DNA of 64,000 bases from Lysinibacillus fusiformis (GCF_007362955.1 NZ_CP041696.1:2232001-2296000), one strand, 5' to 3'. Shown: positions 25,288 through 35,846, counted from the first letter of the stretch. Translations and numbers: made by a program. Notes: a model not told the origin generated them from the sequence alone.

Positions 25288-25362
25288 ATGATGAATAGAT
25301 CTGTTTTTAGTGAACTGCAATTCGGTTTGTTCAATTTCACACGCCTAAAATATACATGTTAG
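25288..25362 (+). CDS. Possible 24-residue small protein
   Basis: An ATG-ATG start behind TAGGTGATG opens a short frame (MMNRSVFSELQFGLFNFTRL, ending KYTC) 33 bases after a strong promoter and inside a transcript bounded by a terminator at 25434-25475. No homologue is recognised. The transcript could equally be a non-coding small RNA of about 210 bases. Confidence 0.3.
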   Translation: MMNRSVFSELQFGLFNFTRLKYTC

Positions 25363-25433
25363 ACCTTGATTTGTAGCTGGTTAGACTTCTACAAAAATAT
25401 GGCTACTTGTACATTCTCTTGAACGTGCATGTG

Positions 25434-25475
25434 AAACCTTGTAACTGCCGAAATTGCAGATACAAGGTTTTTTTA
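25434..25475 (+). terminator. Rho-independent terminator
   Basis: AAACCTTGTA and CTGC pair with GCAG and TACAAGGTTT, followed by TTTTATTTTT. It ends the short transcript from 25227 before rsgA. Confidence 0.85.
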
Positions 25476-25589
25476 TTTTTTCAGCAATTCAATTGCTGCA
25501 AAAAGATAAGACTTCGGTTAATGCATAGATGTATTGTGCACAAATATGCTGAAGCGTAAATAACATGCATATATCAGGAGGAAAACAAT

Positions 25590-26663
25590 TTGAATTTAAC
25601 AACTTTAGGATTTTCAACATATTTTGAAGAGCAATTAATGACGTTTAAAGAGGAGTCAAAATTAGCGAACTGTATCCCGGCACGAGTGACTTTGGAGCAT
25701 AAACACTCCTATCGTGTATTGGCAGAAGAGGGAGAGTGGCTAGCAACGATTGCTGGGCATTTCGCATATACTTCACTAGCACGAGAGGACTTCCCAGCTG
25801 TTGGAGATTGGGTGTTGGTCGAGAAAATGGTAGGCGAGGAAAAAGCGATTATTCATAAACTATTTGAACGAAAGTCAGTTTTTTCACGCAAGGTTGCAGG
25901 TCGAGAAATAACGGAGCAAATTGTAGCTTCCAATGTCGATATTGTACTCCTTGTTATGAGTTTAAATGCCGATTTTAATCTACGTCGTTTAGAACGTTAT
26001 TTAATAGCGGCCTGGGATTCAGGCGCCAAGCCAATTATTGTACTGACAAAGGCAGACTTATGTGAAGACGTCGAGAGCATGTTACGTGAGGTCCAAGCAA
26101 TCGCATTTGGTGTAGATATTTTTGTGACAAGTGCTTTATCTGGAGAAGGCTTATCAGATATTCGTGTACTTTTTACTGAGGGGATAACAGGTGCATTACT
26201 TGGCTCTTCAGGGGCCGGGAAATCTACTTTGACAAATGCACTCAGTGGCGAGACGCTCATGAAAGTTTCGGATATTCGCGAGGACGATGCTAAAGGACGC
26301 CATACGACGACACATCGTGAGTTAATTGTACTTCCAAACGGTGGTTGTTTAATTGATACGCCAGGAATGCGTGAACTGCAATTATGGGATCAAGGAGATA
26401 GTCTATCTTCCAGTTTTAAAGATATTGAAAAACTATCAGTTGCATGTCGCTATCGAGATTGTACGCACCAAGAGGAGCCGGATTGTGCAGTTCGGCAAGC
26501 GATTATAGATGGAGCACTCGAAAGCTCACGTTTACAAAGTTACTTCAAATTGCAGAGAGAACTCGCATTTATGGAACGTAAAACAAATACCCAGGCAAGA
26601 TTAAATGAGCAGCGTAAATGGAAGAAAATTGCGAAGGGCTTAAAGAAAGGTAAAAAGAAGTGA
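25590..26663 (+). CDS. rsgA: RsgA-family ribosome biogenesis GTPase
   Basis: A 357-residue circularly permuted GTPase. An N-terminal OB-fold (residues ~25-100) is followed by G4 (LTKADL), then G1 (GSSGAGKST), G2/switch (GRHTTTHRE) and G3 (DTPGM). A C-terminal zinc domain holds CRYRDCTHQEEPDC. RsgA checks 30S subunit maturation. It is longer than the ~300-residue RsgA near prpC/prkC in Bacillus, so this is probably a second copy. TTG 25590 follows AGGAGG by 8 bases. It is a single gene. Confidence 0.85.
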   Translation: MNLTTLGFSTYFEEQLMTFKEESKLANCIPARVTLEHKHSYRVLAEEGEWLATIAGHFAYTSLAREDFPAVGDWVLVEKMVGEEKAIIHKLFERKSVFSRKVAGREITEQIVASNVDIVLLVMSLNADFNLRRLERYLIAAWDSGAKPIIVLTKADLCEDVESMLREVQAIAFGVDIFVTSALSGEGLSDIRVLFTEGITGALLGSSGAGKSTLTNALSGETLMKVSDIREDDAKGRHTTTHRELIVLPNGGCLIDTPGMRELQLWDQGDSLSSSFKDIEKLSVACRYRDCTHQEEPDCAVRQAIIDGALESSRLQSYFKLQRELAFMERKTNTQARLNEQRKWKKIAKGLKKGKKK

Positions 26664-26723
26664 TTACGACGGAGCATGGTTATAAATGAAAAAATCCGGG
26701 TCTGATTTTTAGGAGTGAAGCGT

Positions 26724-27146
26724 GTGACAATACAAAACATCAACCATTTTCTATTTTCAGTTTCTAATTTAGATAATTCCATAGCATTTTATCAAAATAT
26801 CTTTGATGCAAAATTATTAGTAAAGGGTAGAAATACGGCTTATTTCGATCTGAATGGACTGTGGCTTGCTCTAAATGAAGAAATTGAAATACCTCGCAAT
26901 GAAATTCATCAGTCTTATACGCATATAGCATTTTCTATCCATGAAAATGATTTCGATAAAATGTATGACAAGCTGGTTGAATATAACGTCAATATTTTGG
27001 AAGGTAGACAGCGGGATGTGCGAGATAAAAACTCGATTTACTTTACTGATCCAGATGGTCATAAGTTTGAATTTCATACAGGTACTTTGCAAGATAGATT
27101 AGATTATTATAAAAAAGAAAAAGAGCATATGGAATTTTTTGATTAA
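26724..27146 (+). CDS. fosB: FosB metallothiol (bacillithiol) transferase
   Basis: About 140 residues of the VOC/glyoxalase fold. It is nearly collinear with Bacillus FosB, with the blocks [30 protein letters not shown] and [19 protein letters not shown]. Metal ligands are visible as His8, His67 and Glu116. FosB adds bacillithiol to fosfomycin and opens its epoxide, giving fosfomycin resistance. GTG 26724 is preferred, because the GTG at 26715 overlaps the AGGAG site. It is probably a chromosomal, intrinsic copy, since no mobile element is near. Confidence 0.9.
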   Translation: MTIQNINHFLFSVSNLDNSIAFYQNIFDAKLLVKGRNTAYFDLNGLWLALNEEIEIPRNEIHQSYTHIAFSIHENDFDKMYDKLVEYNVNILEGRQRDVRDKNSIYFTDPDGHKFEFHTGTLQDRLDYYKKEKEHMEFFD

Positions 27147-27241
27147 TAATGGTAATCTTGGAATGCGATAATGGAAGGAGTAGGCATTGCACCTAACTTC
27201 TTTCATTATTTATTGAAATCAAAGTGTGAAGAGGTGATTTT

Positions 27242-27883
27242 ATGAACAAGGCAATTATTTTTGATATGGATGGTACTTTATTTCAAACAAATCTAATTTT
27301 AGAACCAGCTCTTACATCGACTTTTGATATACTTCGTGCAAAGGGATTATGGCAAGGTGATACACCAATTGAAAAGTATCGTGAAATTATGGGTGTTCCT
27401 TTACCTGTTGTGTGGGAAACGTTATGTCCTAAGCACTCGTTGGAGATTCGTGAAGAGAGCAACACCATATTTCATACAAAGCTAATCGAACAGATAGAGA
27501 ATTGTAAGGGCGCATTATATCCAAACGCGGAGCAAACACTTACGACTCTGGCAGAAAACTATCATTTGTACATTGCGAGTAATGGGCAGATAGCGTATTT
27601 ACAGGCAATTGTTGAGACTTATCAGCTAGAACGTTTTATTAAAGGTACATATAGCATTCAGTCCATTACAAGTGGTCATAAGTCAGATTTGGTTCGTAAA
27701 GTAATCGAAGAAAATAACATACATCATGGAGCGGTGGTTGGAGATCGTGCCTCTGATATTCAGGCGGCTCAAGATAATCACCTGCAATCAATTGGTGTAC
27801 GCTTTGATTTTGCACAGGAATCGGAATTACAAAAGGCGAATGTAGTCATAGACAATCTAAAGGAACTGCTCACTGTTCTTTGA
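27242..27883 (+). CDS. HAD-superfamily phosphatase (PGP/beta-PGM-like)
   Basis: A 213-residue HAD hydrolase. Motif I is FDMDGTLF, motif II is IASNG, the conserved lysine is in SGHKSDLV, and motif III is VVGDRASDIQAA. The helical cap between residues ~20 and 90 places it with phosphoglycolate phosphatase-like class I enzymes. The substrate cannot be inferred. GAGGTG lies before the ATG. It is a single gene. Confidence 0.8.
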   Translation: MNKAIIFDMDGTLFQTNLILEPALTSTFDILRAKGLWQGDTPIEKYREIMGVPLPVVWETLCPKHSLEIREESNTIFHTKLIEQIENCKGALYPNAEQTLTTLAENYHLYIASNGQIAYLQAIVETYQLERFIKGTYSIQSITSGHKSDLVRKVIEENNIHHGAVVGDRASDIQAAQDNHLQSIGVRFDFAQESELQKANVVIDNLKELLTVL

Positions 27884-28067
27884 TTTGATTTTGATTTTAA
27901 AAAACTTTCAACATTTATCTCTAACATATTAAAATTTATCCCCCAACTTTTTATATTTATCGAGAAGATTCGTCGGTTTATCGCCAACTTTTACTCACTT
28001 ATCGACATGTATCAATTACATCCCCTAAGTTTGCATTGCAATTCATAAGGGAAAAGAGTAAAATGGT

Positions 28068-28355
28068 GCCAATCTATAGAAAAGCGTTGAGAAGGAAAAG
28101 TAAATTGGACAAGCATTTAATAGAGAGCCTCTGCTGGTGGAAATGAGGTAAATGAACCCTTTTGAAAATGACCTTTGAGCTTCGTACCGAAAGCTTTCGC
28201 AAGTAGGCTACGACGAGACAGGCACTCGTTACAACAGCAGCAGTATCTCTTATATGTGGACGTACTGATTGAGGCAAATAGTTTGAGCTATTTGTAAATA
28301 TAGGTGGTAACACGGGTATACTCGTCCTAATCAGTAATGATTAGGGCGTTTTTTT
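28068..28355 (+). promoter_or_regulatory. T-box riboswitch (methionine) of metG
   Basis: The leader shows the T-box order: a GAGAAGGAAAAGTA start of stem I, the AGAGAGCC...CTGGTGGAAATGAGG distal loop block, and a candidate ATG (Met) specifier in TAAATGAACC near 28150. The T-box core GGTGGTAACACGG is at 28303-28315, and a terminator CGTCCTAATCA/TGATTAGGGCG with a T8 tract is at 28323-28355. Uncharged tRNA-Met should switch it to antitermination. Confidence 0.85.
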
Positions 28356-28384
28356 TATTCTTTTTTCGAGGGGAGCAATTTAGG

Positions 28385-30019
28385 ATGACAATTATTATTG
28401 GAGGCGCTTGGCCATATGCAAATGGTTCATTGCATTTAGGTCATATCGCTGCATTATTACCTGGTGATATTTTGGCTAGATATTACCGACAAAAAGGCGA
28501 GGAAGTTTTATATGTTTCTGGTAGTGACTGTAATGGCACACCAATTTCCATTCGAGCTACGCAGGAAAATACTACGACAGAGGCCATTGCTAATAGATAT
28601 CATGAAGAGTTTACACATTGTTTTCAGGATTTAGGGTTTACGTATGATATGTATACAAGAACAGATGCTGAGCACCACCATGAATCAGTACAAACTATTT
28701 TTTTACAGCTGTTAGCAAATAATTATTTATATAAAAAGAAAATTGAGCAGGCGTATTGTGAAAATGATAAGCAGTTTTTGCCGGATCGTTTTGTGGAAGG
28801 GATTTGTCCGAACTGTGGTGCGAAGGCACGCGGGGACCAGTGTGATAATTGTTCGGAAATATTAGATCCACTTGATTTAATCGATAAACGTTGTAAAATT
28901 TGCGGAAATGAGCCAGTGATTCGAGAGACTGAACATTTTTATTTTGCATTCAGTCAGTTTCAGGGAAGGCTTGAGACTTATTTAGCTGAAGCAAAGGTGG
29001 AGAAACGTTGGCGCGATAATGCGCTAGGTTTAACAGAGCGTTATTTGTCCGAAGGTGTGCCAGATCGTGCAGTAACAAGGGATTTACCAAACGGTGTAGA
29101 GGTGCCAGTACCTGGCTTTGAAGGAAAGAAGATTTATGTGTGGATCGAAGCCGTGGCTGGCTATTTAACTGCAAGTATCGAATGGGCTAAACAGCACAAT
29201 GTAGCCATCGAGGATCTATGGAATGAAGAAACAATTTCGTATTATATACATGGCAAGGATAATATCCCGTTCCATACAGTTATTTGGCCTGCTATTTTAA
29301 TGGGTATCGGGGCGAAGGCATTACCCACACATATTGTTTCGAATGAATATTTGACATTAGAGAAACGGAAGCTATCGACCAGCCAAAATTGGGCCGTATG
29401 GGTTCCTTATATATTAAGCCGCTATGATGCAGATTCAATACGCTATTTTTTAACAATAAATGCACCGGAAAATCGTGATACTGATTTTTCTTGGCGTGAA
29501 TTTATCTATAGTCATAATGGAGAACTACTTGGCGCTTACGGTAATTTTGTGAATCGTACATTGAAGTTTTTAGAAAAGTCATTTGACAGTCAAGTACCTC
29601 AGGCTGTGATAGATGGAGATGTAAGGAAGCAGACTATTCGGTTGTTTAGTGAAGCTGGTATTGAGATTGAAGCGGGACATTTTAAGCAGGCCTTAGAGGC
29701 GATTTTTGAATACATTCGTGCTGCCAACCGCTATTTTGATGAGCAACAGCCTTGGTTGCAAGTCAAGGAAGACGTTGCGGCAGGGAATCAAACACTCGCA
29801 ACATGCGTTTATATTATTGCCAATCTTAGTCAGCTACTGCAACCATTTCTACCGTTTTGCTCTGAGAAAATTCGAGAGATGTTAGGTGTAAAGGAAGTGA
29901 TGTGGTATGAGCAAGTGGAACTGCCATCAGTCATTGGAGAGGTGACGCCGCTGTTTGACCGTCTTGATGTTGGACTGATCGAAGAAGAATATCAAAAATT
30001 AGTTAATGACAGTAAATAA
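28385..30019 (+). CDS. metG: Methionyl-tRNA synthetase (short type, second copy likely)
   Basis: About 544 residues. The class I motif HLGH is in [16 protein letters not shown], and the KMSKS loop is KLSTS. A connective-peptide zinc knuckle with two CxxC pairs ([16 protein letters not shown] and CKICG) is present. It lacks the C-terminal tRNA-binding domain of the ~660-residue housekeeping MetS of Bacillus, so it fits the second MetRS type that some Bacillus carry and that tolerates MetRS inhibitors. The longer frame from 28337 starts inside the terminator and is not real. A T-box controls it. Confidence 0.85.
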   Translation: MTIIIGGAWPYANGSLHLGHIAALLPGDILARYYRQKGEEVLYVSGSDCNGTPISIRATQENTTTEAIANRYHEEFTHCFQDLGFTYDMYTRTDAEHHHESVQTIFLQLLANNYLYKKKIEQAYCENDKQFLPDRFVEGICPNCGAKARGDQCDNCSEILDPLDLIDKRCKICGNEPVIRETEHFYFAFSQFQGRLETYLAEAKVEKRWRDNALGLTERYLSEGVPDRAVTRDLPNGVEVPVPGFEGKKIYVWIEAVAGYLTASIEWAKQHNVAIEDLWNEETISYYIHGKDNIPFHTVIWPAILMGIGAKALPTHIVSNEYLTLEKRKLSTSQNWAVWVPYILSRYDADSIRYFLTINAPENRDTDFSWREFIYSHNGELLGAYGNFVNRTLKFLEKSFDSQVPQAVIDGDVRKQTIRLFSEAGIEIEAGHFKQALEAIFEYIRAANRYFDEQQPWLQVKEDVAAGNQTLATCVYIIANLSQLLQPFLPFCSEKIREMLGVKEVMWYEQVELPSVIGEVTPLFDRLDVGLIEEEYQKLVNDSK

Positions 30020-30028
30020 ATAACAAAA

Positions 30029-30062
30029 GCAGTATGACTTTCTTTCTCGTCATACTGCCTTT
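30029..30062 (+). terminator. Rho-independent terminator
   Basis: GCAGTATGAC/GTCATACTGC followed by CTTT, after metG. Confidence 0.75.
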
Positions 30063-30119
30063 CCATGTTTATCAAAAACGTTTTCCAGCTTTATGAACTG
30101 AGGTTCTCTTAAATATAAC

Positions 30120-31691
30120 CTAGTTCATAACAGGGGTTAATTTCGCCACAACGATGCTGTTAATAGCATTAATATAGGCAAGGGCACTTGCTTTTAAAAT
30201 ATCTGTATCCGCAGCTTTTGCGATATACTTTTCACCTTCATGTTCGATCGTGATTTTTACCTTACCAAGTGCTTCTTTTCCACGAGATACACTATTAATA
30301 TTGTACTCCACTAACTTCACATCAATTTTGGTGATTTCTGCAATCGCAGAATACAACGCATCAATTGGACCTGAACCAACTGCACTAGCTTTAAAAACTT
30401 CGTCACCTTTCCGAATTTTCACGCTCGCAGATGGGAAGCTCGCATTACTGACGACTTGTAGATCAGTGAAATCAAAGAATTGATCACTATAATGTGTAGC
30501 ATTGGCATGGTTTGCATCGTGCTTTTCATAATAGCTTTCTACAATTACATATAAATCATGGTCGTATACTTCTTTCTTCGCATCGGCTAGCTTTAAGAAG
30601 CCTTCAAAGATGCCTTCAAATTCTTCAGATGAAAGATTCGAGAATCCAAGTTTTTCAAGGGCATTTTTCACGGCATGTCGGCCTGAACGTGCAGTTAGCA
30701 CTAGCTCCATGTCATCTAATCCAACGTCTTCAGGATGCACAATTTCGTAGGCATCACGTGATTTTAACAGGCCATCTTGGTGAATGCCTGATGAATGGGC
30801 AAATGCATTGTCTCCAGTAATCGCCTTGTTTACTTGTACATCTAAGCCCATAAAGCTTGATACAAGACGTGATGTATTCATGATCTCTTTTGTATTGATT
30901 CGAGTTTCAGCATTGTAGACAGAACTGCGTGTTTTTAATGCCATCACTACTTCTTCTAGTGCCGCGTTACCAGCGCGTTCACCAATACCATTAATAGTAC
31001 ATTCAACTTTATCAGCTCCATTTTTAATGGCTGCAAGTGTGTTAGCCGTTGCCATTCCAAGGTCATTGTGACAATGAACACTTAGCAGAACGCTATCGTT
31101 TAGATTTTTCATGCGGTCATTTAGTTTATAGATCATCGCTCCGAATTCCTCGGGCTCTGCGAAACCAACTGTGTCAGGCACATTTATCATCGTTGCGCCA
31201 GCTTTCATTACCGCCTCAATCGTTTTCCAAAGGTATTCGAATTCAGAGCGAGATGCATCCTCTGTAGAATATTGGACTTGCGGTAGAAGTGTTTTAGCAT
31301 ATTTTACAGCGTCCACACCTATTTGAAGAATCTGCTCTTTAGATTTACTAAATTTCTTTTCAACATGAATGTCAGAAGTACCAAGCACCATATGAATCAT
31401 TGGATTTTCAGCGTATTTTACAGCATGATAAACAGCATCAATATCTGCCTGTACCGCACGTGCTAAAGCTGTAATCATAATATCATTTGTGTTACCGACT
31501 TTTTGTGCAACAGCTTTCACCGCATCAAAGTCACCTTGTGATGAAGCAGGGAAACCAGCTTCGATAATATCGACGCCTAATTTTTTGAGTTGCTGTGCAA
31601 TCTCTACTTTCTCGTATAAGTTCAGTTTTGCTCCAGGTACTTGCTCGCCATCACGTAAAGTTGTATCAAACACCCAAATTTTTCTTCCCAT
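30120..31691 (-). CDS. leuA: 2-Isopropylmalate synthase
   Basis: About 523 residues, the first committed step of leucine synthesis (acetyl-CoA plus 2-oxoisovalerate). FDTTLRDGEQVPG holds the metal aspartate and catalytic residues, VHCHNDLGMATAN holds the metal histidines, and GIGERAGNAALEE is characteristic. The C-terminal regulatory domain (from ~residue 390, leucine allosteric site) is present. ATG 31689-31691 lies 9 bases after AAAGGAG. It stands alone, outside an ilv-leu operon, behind its own T-box leader, which favours leucine over citramalate chemistry. Confidence 0.87.
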   Translation of the reverse strand: MGRKIWVFDTTLRDGEQVPGAKLNLYEKVEIAQQLKKLGVDIIEAGFPASSQGDFDAVKAVAQKVGNTNDIMITALARAVQADIDAVYHAVKYAENPMIHMVLGTSDIHVEKKFSKSKEQILQIGVDAVKYAKTLLPQVQYSTEDASRSEFEYLWKTIEAVMKAGATMINVPDTVGFAEPEEFGAMIYKLNDRMKNLNDSVLLSVHCHNDLGMATANTLAAIKNGADKVECTINGIGERAGNAALEEVVMALKTRSSVYNAETRINTKEIMNTSRLVSSFMGLDVQVNKAITGDNAFAHSSGIHQDGLLKSRDAYEIVHPEDVGLDDMELVLTARSGRHAVKNALEKLGFSNLSSEEFEGIFEGFLKLADAKKEVYDHDLYVIVESYYEKHDANHANATHYSDQFFDFTDLQVVSNASFPSASVKIRKGDEVFKASAVGSGPIDALYSAIAEITKIDVKLVEYNINSVSRGKEALGKVKITIEHEGEKYIAKAADTDILKASALAYINAINSIVVAKLTPVMN

Positions 31692-31827
31692 TTTCAAACA
31701 CTCCTTTTTTTAATTAAAATACTTTCAAGCTGTGCATGACGCCATTCCGTATGGTCACCCCCACTGTTTGAAGTTTCTATTTATGACCAGTGGTAGACGG
31801 ATATTAACGTGCACGCGCTACCTTAAA

Positions 31828-32110
31828 ATAAAAAAAACCCGTCTCTATATAAAAATATAGAGACGAGTTTTTGCTCGCGGTACCACTCTAATTGACTTTA
31901 TCTTTACAGAAAAGTCCACTTATCAACAGCTATCACTGTCTATCCTTATAACGGGGGAGTCCGACATCCCTTACTTTTACAGCGCTTTAGCGAAGTTATA
32001 GTTCAGGGAGTAGCTCATGGACGAGTTCAAAATGTGTGTCTACCGATTTGCACCAACCACCGGCTCTCTACAAGTACACAGGCATTTTTACTATTTCCAA
32101 TCTAGGCCTA
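31828..32110 (-). promoter_or_regulatory. T-box riboswitch (leucine) of leuA
   Basis: Read on the minus strand: stem I with AGAGAGCCGGTGGTTGGTG near 32050-32075, a CTC (Leu) specifier candidate in GAACTCGTCC at 32023-32025, and the T-box core AGAGTGGTACCGCG at 31876-31889. A terminator AAACCCGTCTCTATAT/ATATAGAGACGAGTTT with a T run is at 31828-31869. A leucine-starvation switch fits the downstream gene. Confidence 0.9.
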
Positions 32111-32321
32111 CAATGTGTTGTTGAAAGCAATAATACTTTGATATTGTTATTCTGTCAACAATATTCTAAAAATTTTTTGTTTTCTGTCTTAATGTAGGTT
32201 GGCTGCATCAATATCGAGCGATATAGAATAATAATAATTTGAGATGAATTGAATGCTGCCAGTTAAACCAAATTTTATGAGATAATAAGGGTAATTTTAT
32301 ACATAGAAAGTAGGCATGACA

Positions 32322-33068
32322 ATGAAATTTGTATTTGATTTAGATGGCACAATCTGTTTTAAAGGACAGCCATTGAGCCAAGATATAATGACTGCGTTGG
32401 AGAGTTGTATGGCAAAGGGTCATGAGTTAATCTTTGCGTCAGCACGTCCAATTCGTGATTTATTGCCTGTATTACCAGAGCCGATGAGAAAACTTCCAAT
32501 GGTTGGCGGCAATGGGGCTTTTGTGGCGAAAGATGGGGAGACGATTGAAGTTTGCGCTTTTCCAGTAGAGATGGTGGAAGCAATCTCTAAGATAATATCA
32601 GCATTTAAACTCCCATATTTAATCGACGGTGACTGGGATTACGCGTACACAGGTAGTGAAGATCATCCGATTTACCGAAATTTAGACCCGCTGAAGCTTG
32701 CAAAAAAAGTAGTATTGGATGAACTGAGGGACATTGTGAAAATTGTATTATTTCCCGGTGAACAACATAAAGAGATACTCGCGGAGCTAGGAAAGTTACC
32801 AATCTCGTTATATGAGCATACGTCAGAAAATATTGTCGATATAAGTCCTAGTGGCATTGATAAATGGAATGGTTTAAAAAAATTAGGTGTTTTGGAAGGG
32901 GATTTTATCGCATTTGGTAATGATGCAAATGATAAAGCGATGTTTGTAAAGGCCAAGGAAAGTGTATGTGTGGGTGTGCATGAAGTACAGAAGTATGCTA
33001 CTTTACAGGTGCCTAGCGAAGAAGCAGCAGTTATTGCCATGCTACAAGAATTAAGTGAAAAGTATTAA
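32322..33068 (+). CDS. HAD phosphatase, Cof type
   Basis: About 248 residues of the Cof/YwpJ class of HAD hydrolases that dephosphorylate sugar phosphates or FMN-like substrates. Motif I is FDLDGTICF, motif II is FASARP, the GGNGA block follows, the conserved lysine is in GIDKWNGLKKLG, and motif III is FGNDANDKAMF. The C2-type cap lies between. Two ATGs (32316, 32322) fit, and the second has better spacing from AAGTAGG. The substrate is unknown. Confidence 0.8.
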   Translation: MKFVFDLDGTICFKGQPLSQDIMTALESCMAKGHELIFASARPIRDLLPVLPEPMRKLPMVGGNGAFVAKDGETIEVCAFPVEMVEAISKIISAFKLPYLIDGDWDYAYTGSEDHPIYRNLDPLKLAKKVVLDELRDIVKIVLFPGEQHKEILAELGKLPISLYEHTSENIVDISPSGIDKWNGLKKLGVLEGDFIAFGNDANDKAMFVKAKESVCVGVHEVQKYATLQVPSEEAAVIAMLQELSEKY

Positions 33069-33263
33069 AGTAAAATGCTTATGGGAGGTAAATCTAGCCT
33101 CGTTATACATGATTTTTCACTGTGTTTCCATAAATAAAGAATCTGCGAAGAAAAAAAGTTAATCAGTCAAGCCTTGGTAGACGTATATGCGCCTATCGAG
33201 GCTTGCTGCTTATTTACGGAGGGTGAGCAAATCAAGCTATTTATCCAGAGTATGGAGGGTTTA

Positions 33264-34973
33264 TTAAATAGCCTCTTCTTTTTGCACCTTGAAGCGAGAA
33301 ACTTGTGTTTGTAATTCCTCAGCCATTGTGGACAGTGTAGCTGAAGAAGCGGCCACTTCTTCAATTGTTGCTAATTGCTCTTCAGAGGCTGAAGCCACAT
33401 TTTGCAAGTTCGCGGACGACATTTGTGCGATTGTGGCAATTTCATCGAAAGATGCATATATTTGTTCAGCACTTGATGACATCTCCTCGGAAACAGTTGT
33501 CGCTTCTTGAATTTGCATTGATACACGTTCAATGAGTTCGACGATTTTTGAAAAGCCTTCCTCAGCCACCTTTACAACCTTTATACCTATCTGAACCTCT
33601 TGAGTTCCTGTATCCATCACCGTTACTGCACGATTTGTATCTTGTTGGATTTCTGAGATTAAACCTGCAATTTGTTCAGCAGACTTTTTAGACTGTTCAG
33701 CTAATTTTTTAACCTCGTCAGCCACGACTGCAAACCCACGACCATGATCACCTGCGCGTGCTGCTTCGATTGCTGCGTTCAGTGCTAATAAGTTGGTCTG
33801 CTCTGCGATGTCAGTGATAATGCTAATGATATTACCAATCTCTACAGAATGGTTTCCTAGACTTTTGACAACTATTGCTGATTCTAATACGGCATTATTA
33901 ATGGTATCCATCTGTGTAATGACGCGTTGTAGTGAGTCATTCCCTTTGTTTGCCTCTGTATTTGTCTCAATTGTGAGTTCAGAAACAGCAGCAGTTGTTG
34001 CTGCTAATTGCTGGATACCCTTGGTCATTATTTTCATGGCCTCAGAGCTCTCGGTAGCATTTTTCCCCTGCGCTTCAGAGCCACTTGCTACTTCTTGAAT
34101 CGAAGATGTGATTTGCTCTGTTGCTTGAATCGTTTGGTCAGCACTCGCAGTTAATTCTGCTGCAGAAGCACTAACTTGCACAGTGTTATGACGTACGTTG
34201 GTAATTAAGTCCTTTAAATTTTGAGCCATTTGATTAAAGGCAAGGGCTAAATCGCCAACCTCATCACGATTCTTGATGCGAATTTGTTCAGCTGTTAAAT
34301 CGCCTTCTGCAATTTTTTTTGCGGCTTTTGCCATACCATTGATTGGTCGGGAAATAATGCTACCCATTACCATAGCAATTATCAGACTAATGACAACGGC
34401 AAATGCCCCAAGTAAAATCATCTGGAACTTAATAGATTGAATTTCATTTGATGTAGCAGTAATTTTTGATTCTACAAATTCTTTTTGATAATTTGCAAGG
34501 TTTTCAACCCGCTCATCGAATTGTTTAATAATGAGGCGACCCTGAGTGCTATCCAATTTTTCATATTGTTCAGTTTGTCCATCATTTTTTAATGAAAACA
34601 TACGATCTGCAAACTGTTGAACGTTTTCCTCACTTTTAATAATGGCCTCTAATAATTCAATAGATTTTTCGGTCTCGAGTGATGCTATTAAGTCATCGGA
34701 CTTTTGTTTGAATTCATTGCGGGAGTCTTTATTACTTTGTAGACTTTGCTTATCCCCTAATAGTAGATAGCCTCGCATACTAACGATCTCTTGCTTTGCG
34801 ATAGCGCTGAGCTCTTGAATACTAATAGATTTAGTCGTCTGTTCTTCAAGTAAATCACGGTACGTACTATTTACTGAATTCAGTTGTTTGAAGTTTAAAC
34901 CTATCGTGCCAATTAAAACGAAAATGACAATTAAAAAACCGAGTAATAATTTCTTATAGATAGTAAATCGCAT
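33264..34973 (-). CDS. Methyl-accepting chemotaxis protein
   Basis: About 569 residues. TM1 is near residues 8-30, an extracellular four-helix-bundle sensor (4HB_MCP) covers ~35-180, and TM2 is near ~180-205. HAMP follows ([19 protein letters not shown]), then the long coiled-coil signalling domain with the conserved hairpin tip ([49 protein letters not shown]). It reports to CheA/CheW. Start 34973 is chosen because the upstream part of the longer frame lacks a ribosome site. The ligand is unknown. A weak hairpin lies downstream at 33168-33208. Confidence 0.87.
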   Translation of the reverse strand: MRFTIYKKLLLGFLIVIFVLIGTIGLNFKQLNSVNSTYRDLLEEQTTKSISIQELSAIAKQEIVSMRGYLLLGDKQSLQSNKDSRNEFKQKSDDLIASLETEKSIELLEAIIKSEENVQQFADRMFSLKNDGQTEQYEKLDSTQGRLIIKQFDERVENLANYQKEFVESKITATSNEIQSIKFQMILLGAFAVVISLIIAMVMGSIISRPINGMAKAAKKIAEGDLTAEQIRIKNRDEVGDLALAFNQMAQNLKDLITNVRHNTVQVSASAAELTASADQTIQATEQITSSIQEVASGSEAQGKNATESSEAMKIMTKGIQQLAATTAAVSELTIETNTEANKGNDSLQRVITQMDTINNAVLESAIVVKSLGNHSVEIGNIISIITDIAEQTNLLALNAAIEAARAGDHGRGFAVVADEVKKLAEQSKKSAEQIAGLISEIQQDTNRAVTVMDTGTQEVQIGIKVVKVAEEGFSKIVELIERVSMQIQEATTVSEEMSSSAEQIYASFDEIATIAQMSSANLQNVASASEEQLATIEEVAASSATLSTMAEELQTQVSRFKVQKEEAI

Positions 34974-35213
34974 GTTTGAAAAATCCTTTCTTAGTAGATT
35001 AGTAGAAATGTTACAAAAAAATGAAATATGTATATATACCATTTATATCAGATTATATGAAATTTACAAAGTATTATGAGTATTTTCATGTTGAATATTA
35101 TAAAAATAAGTGAAGTAAGTTGTAGAAAAATAGAATTTTAGGGGAATTGAATGTGAAACTAAATCAGATGTGGTACGTAGAAACAAATAAGGATGAAACG
35201 AGGATGTGGGACG

Positions 35214-35708
35214 ATGTACAGACCGATTTTAAAATTACCAAAGACGAAATATGAAAAGATGTGGGACTATATTGGTGGTGGGTTATTTGTTGTGTCTATC
35301 TTATATATTGTTATGATGTGGGGAAAAATACCTGCTGAAATTCCAGCACATTTTAATGGTGCAGGAGAGGTCAATCGATGGGGTTCTAAAATCGAATTAT
35401 TAATCCTTCCGTTTATAGGGATATTTTTGTGGGTGTTTTTGGGGCTACTTGAAAAGGCGCCACATATGCATAACTATCCTGCACGTCTAAATGAGAGTAA
35501 CGTTGAAGCATTTTACTTAAATAGCCGAAAAATATTAAATGAAGTGAAAAATCTTTGCTTAATTTTATTTGCATTCATCTCATTTCAAACGGTTCGTATC
35601 GCTTTAGAAAAAGTAGATACATTGGGCTGGTGGTTCCTACCATGTCTACTGATTGGAACAGCTATTCAGATCATAAAAGGTTTAGTAACTTCTTCAAAAA
35701 TTAAATAG
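35214..35708 (+). CDS. DUF1648 membrane protein
   Basis: About 164 residues with four predicted membrane segments (residues ~17-36, 60-80, 105-120, 130-150). The N-terminal loop IPAEIPAHFNGAGEVNRWGSK is the DUF1648 signature. The family includes SdpI-like immunity and other envelope proteins, but no function can be fixed. ATG 35214 lies behind GAGGATGTGGG. A perfect terminator follows at 35765. Confidence 0.7.
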   Translation: MYRPILKLPKTKYEKMWDYIGGGLFVVSILYIVMMWGKIPAEIPAHFNGAGEVNRWGSKIELLILPFIGIFLWVFLGLLEKAPHMHNYPARLNESNVEAFYLNSRKILNEVKNLCLILFAFISFQTVRIALEKVDTLGWWFLPCLLIGTAIQIIKGLVTSSKIK

Positions 35709-35764
35709 TAATGTTTCCATTGCGGATGTTTAATTTTGTGTCCGATATACTTTAGTTGCAGCAA

Positions 35765-35802
35765 GGAGACGTCTCTAACTTTGAGACGTCTCCCTTTTTT
35801 TT
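35765..35802 (+). terminator. Rho-independent terminator
   Basis: A perfect GGAGACGTCTC/GAGACGTCTCC stem with a C-T8 tail, after the DUF1648 gene. Confidence 0.9.
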
Positions 35803-35846
35803 ATGATAAATTTAGGATACTTGAAATTGAAAGAGGTGCGAAAGAC

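Noticed and set aside
28337..28384. Longer N terminus of the metG frame
   Set aside because: These codons translate the T-box terminator stem and its T tract; the family N terminus begins at 28385.
35153..35254. 33-codon GTG frame overlapping the DUF1648 start
   Set aside because: It has AGGGGA upstream but overlaps the conserved gene in another frame and has no recognisable features.
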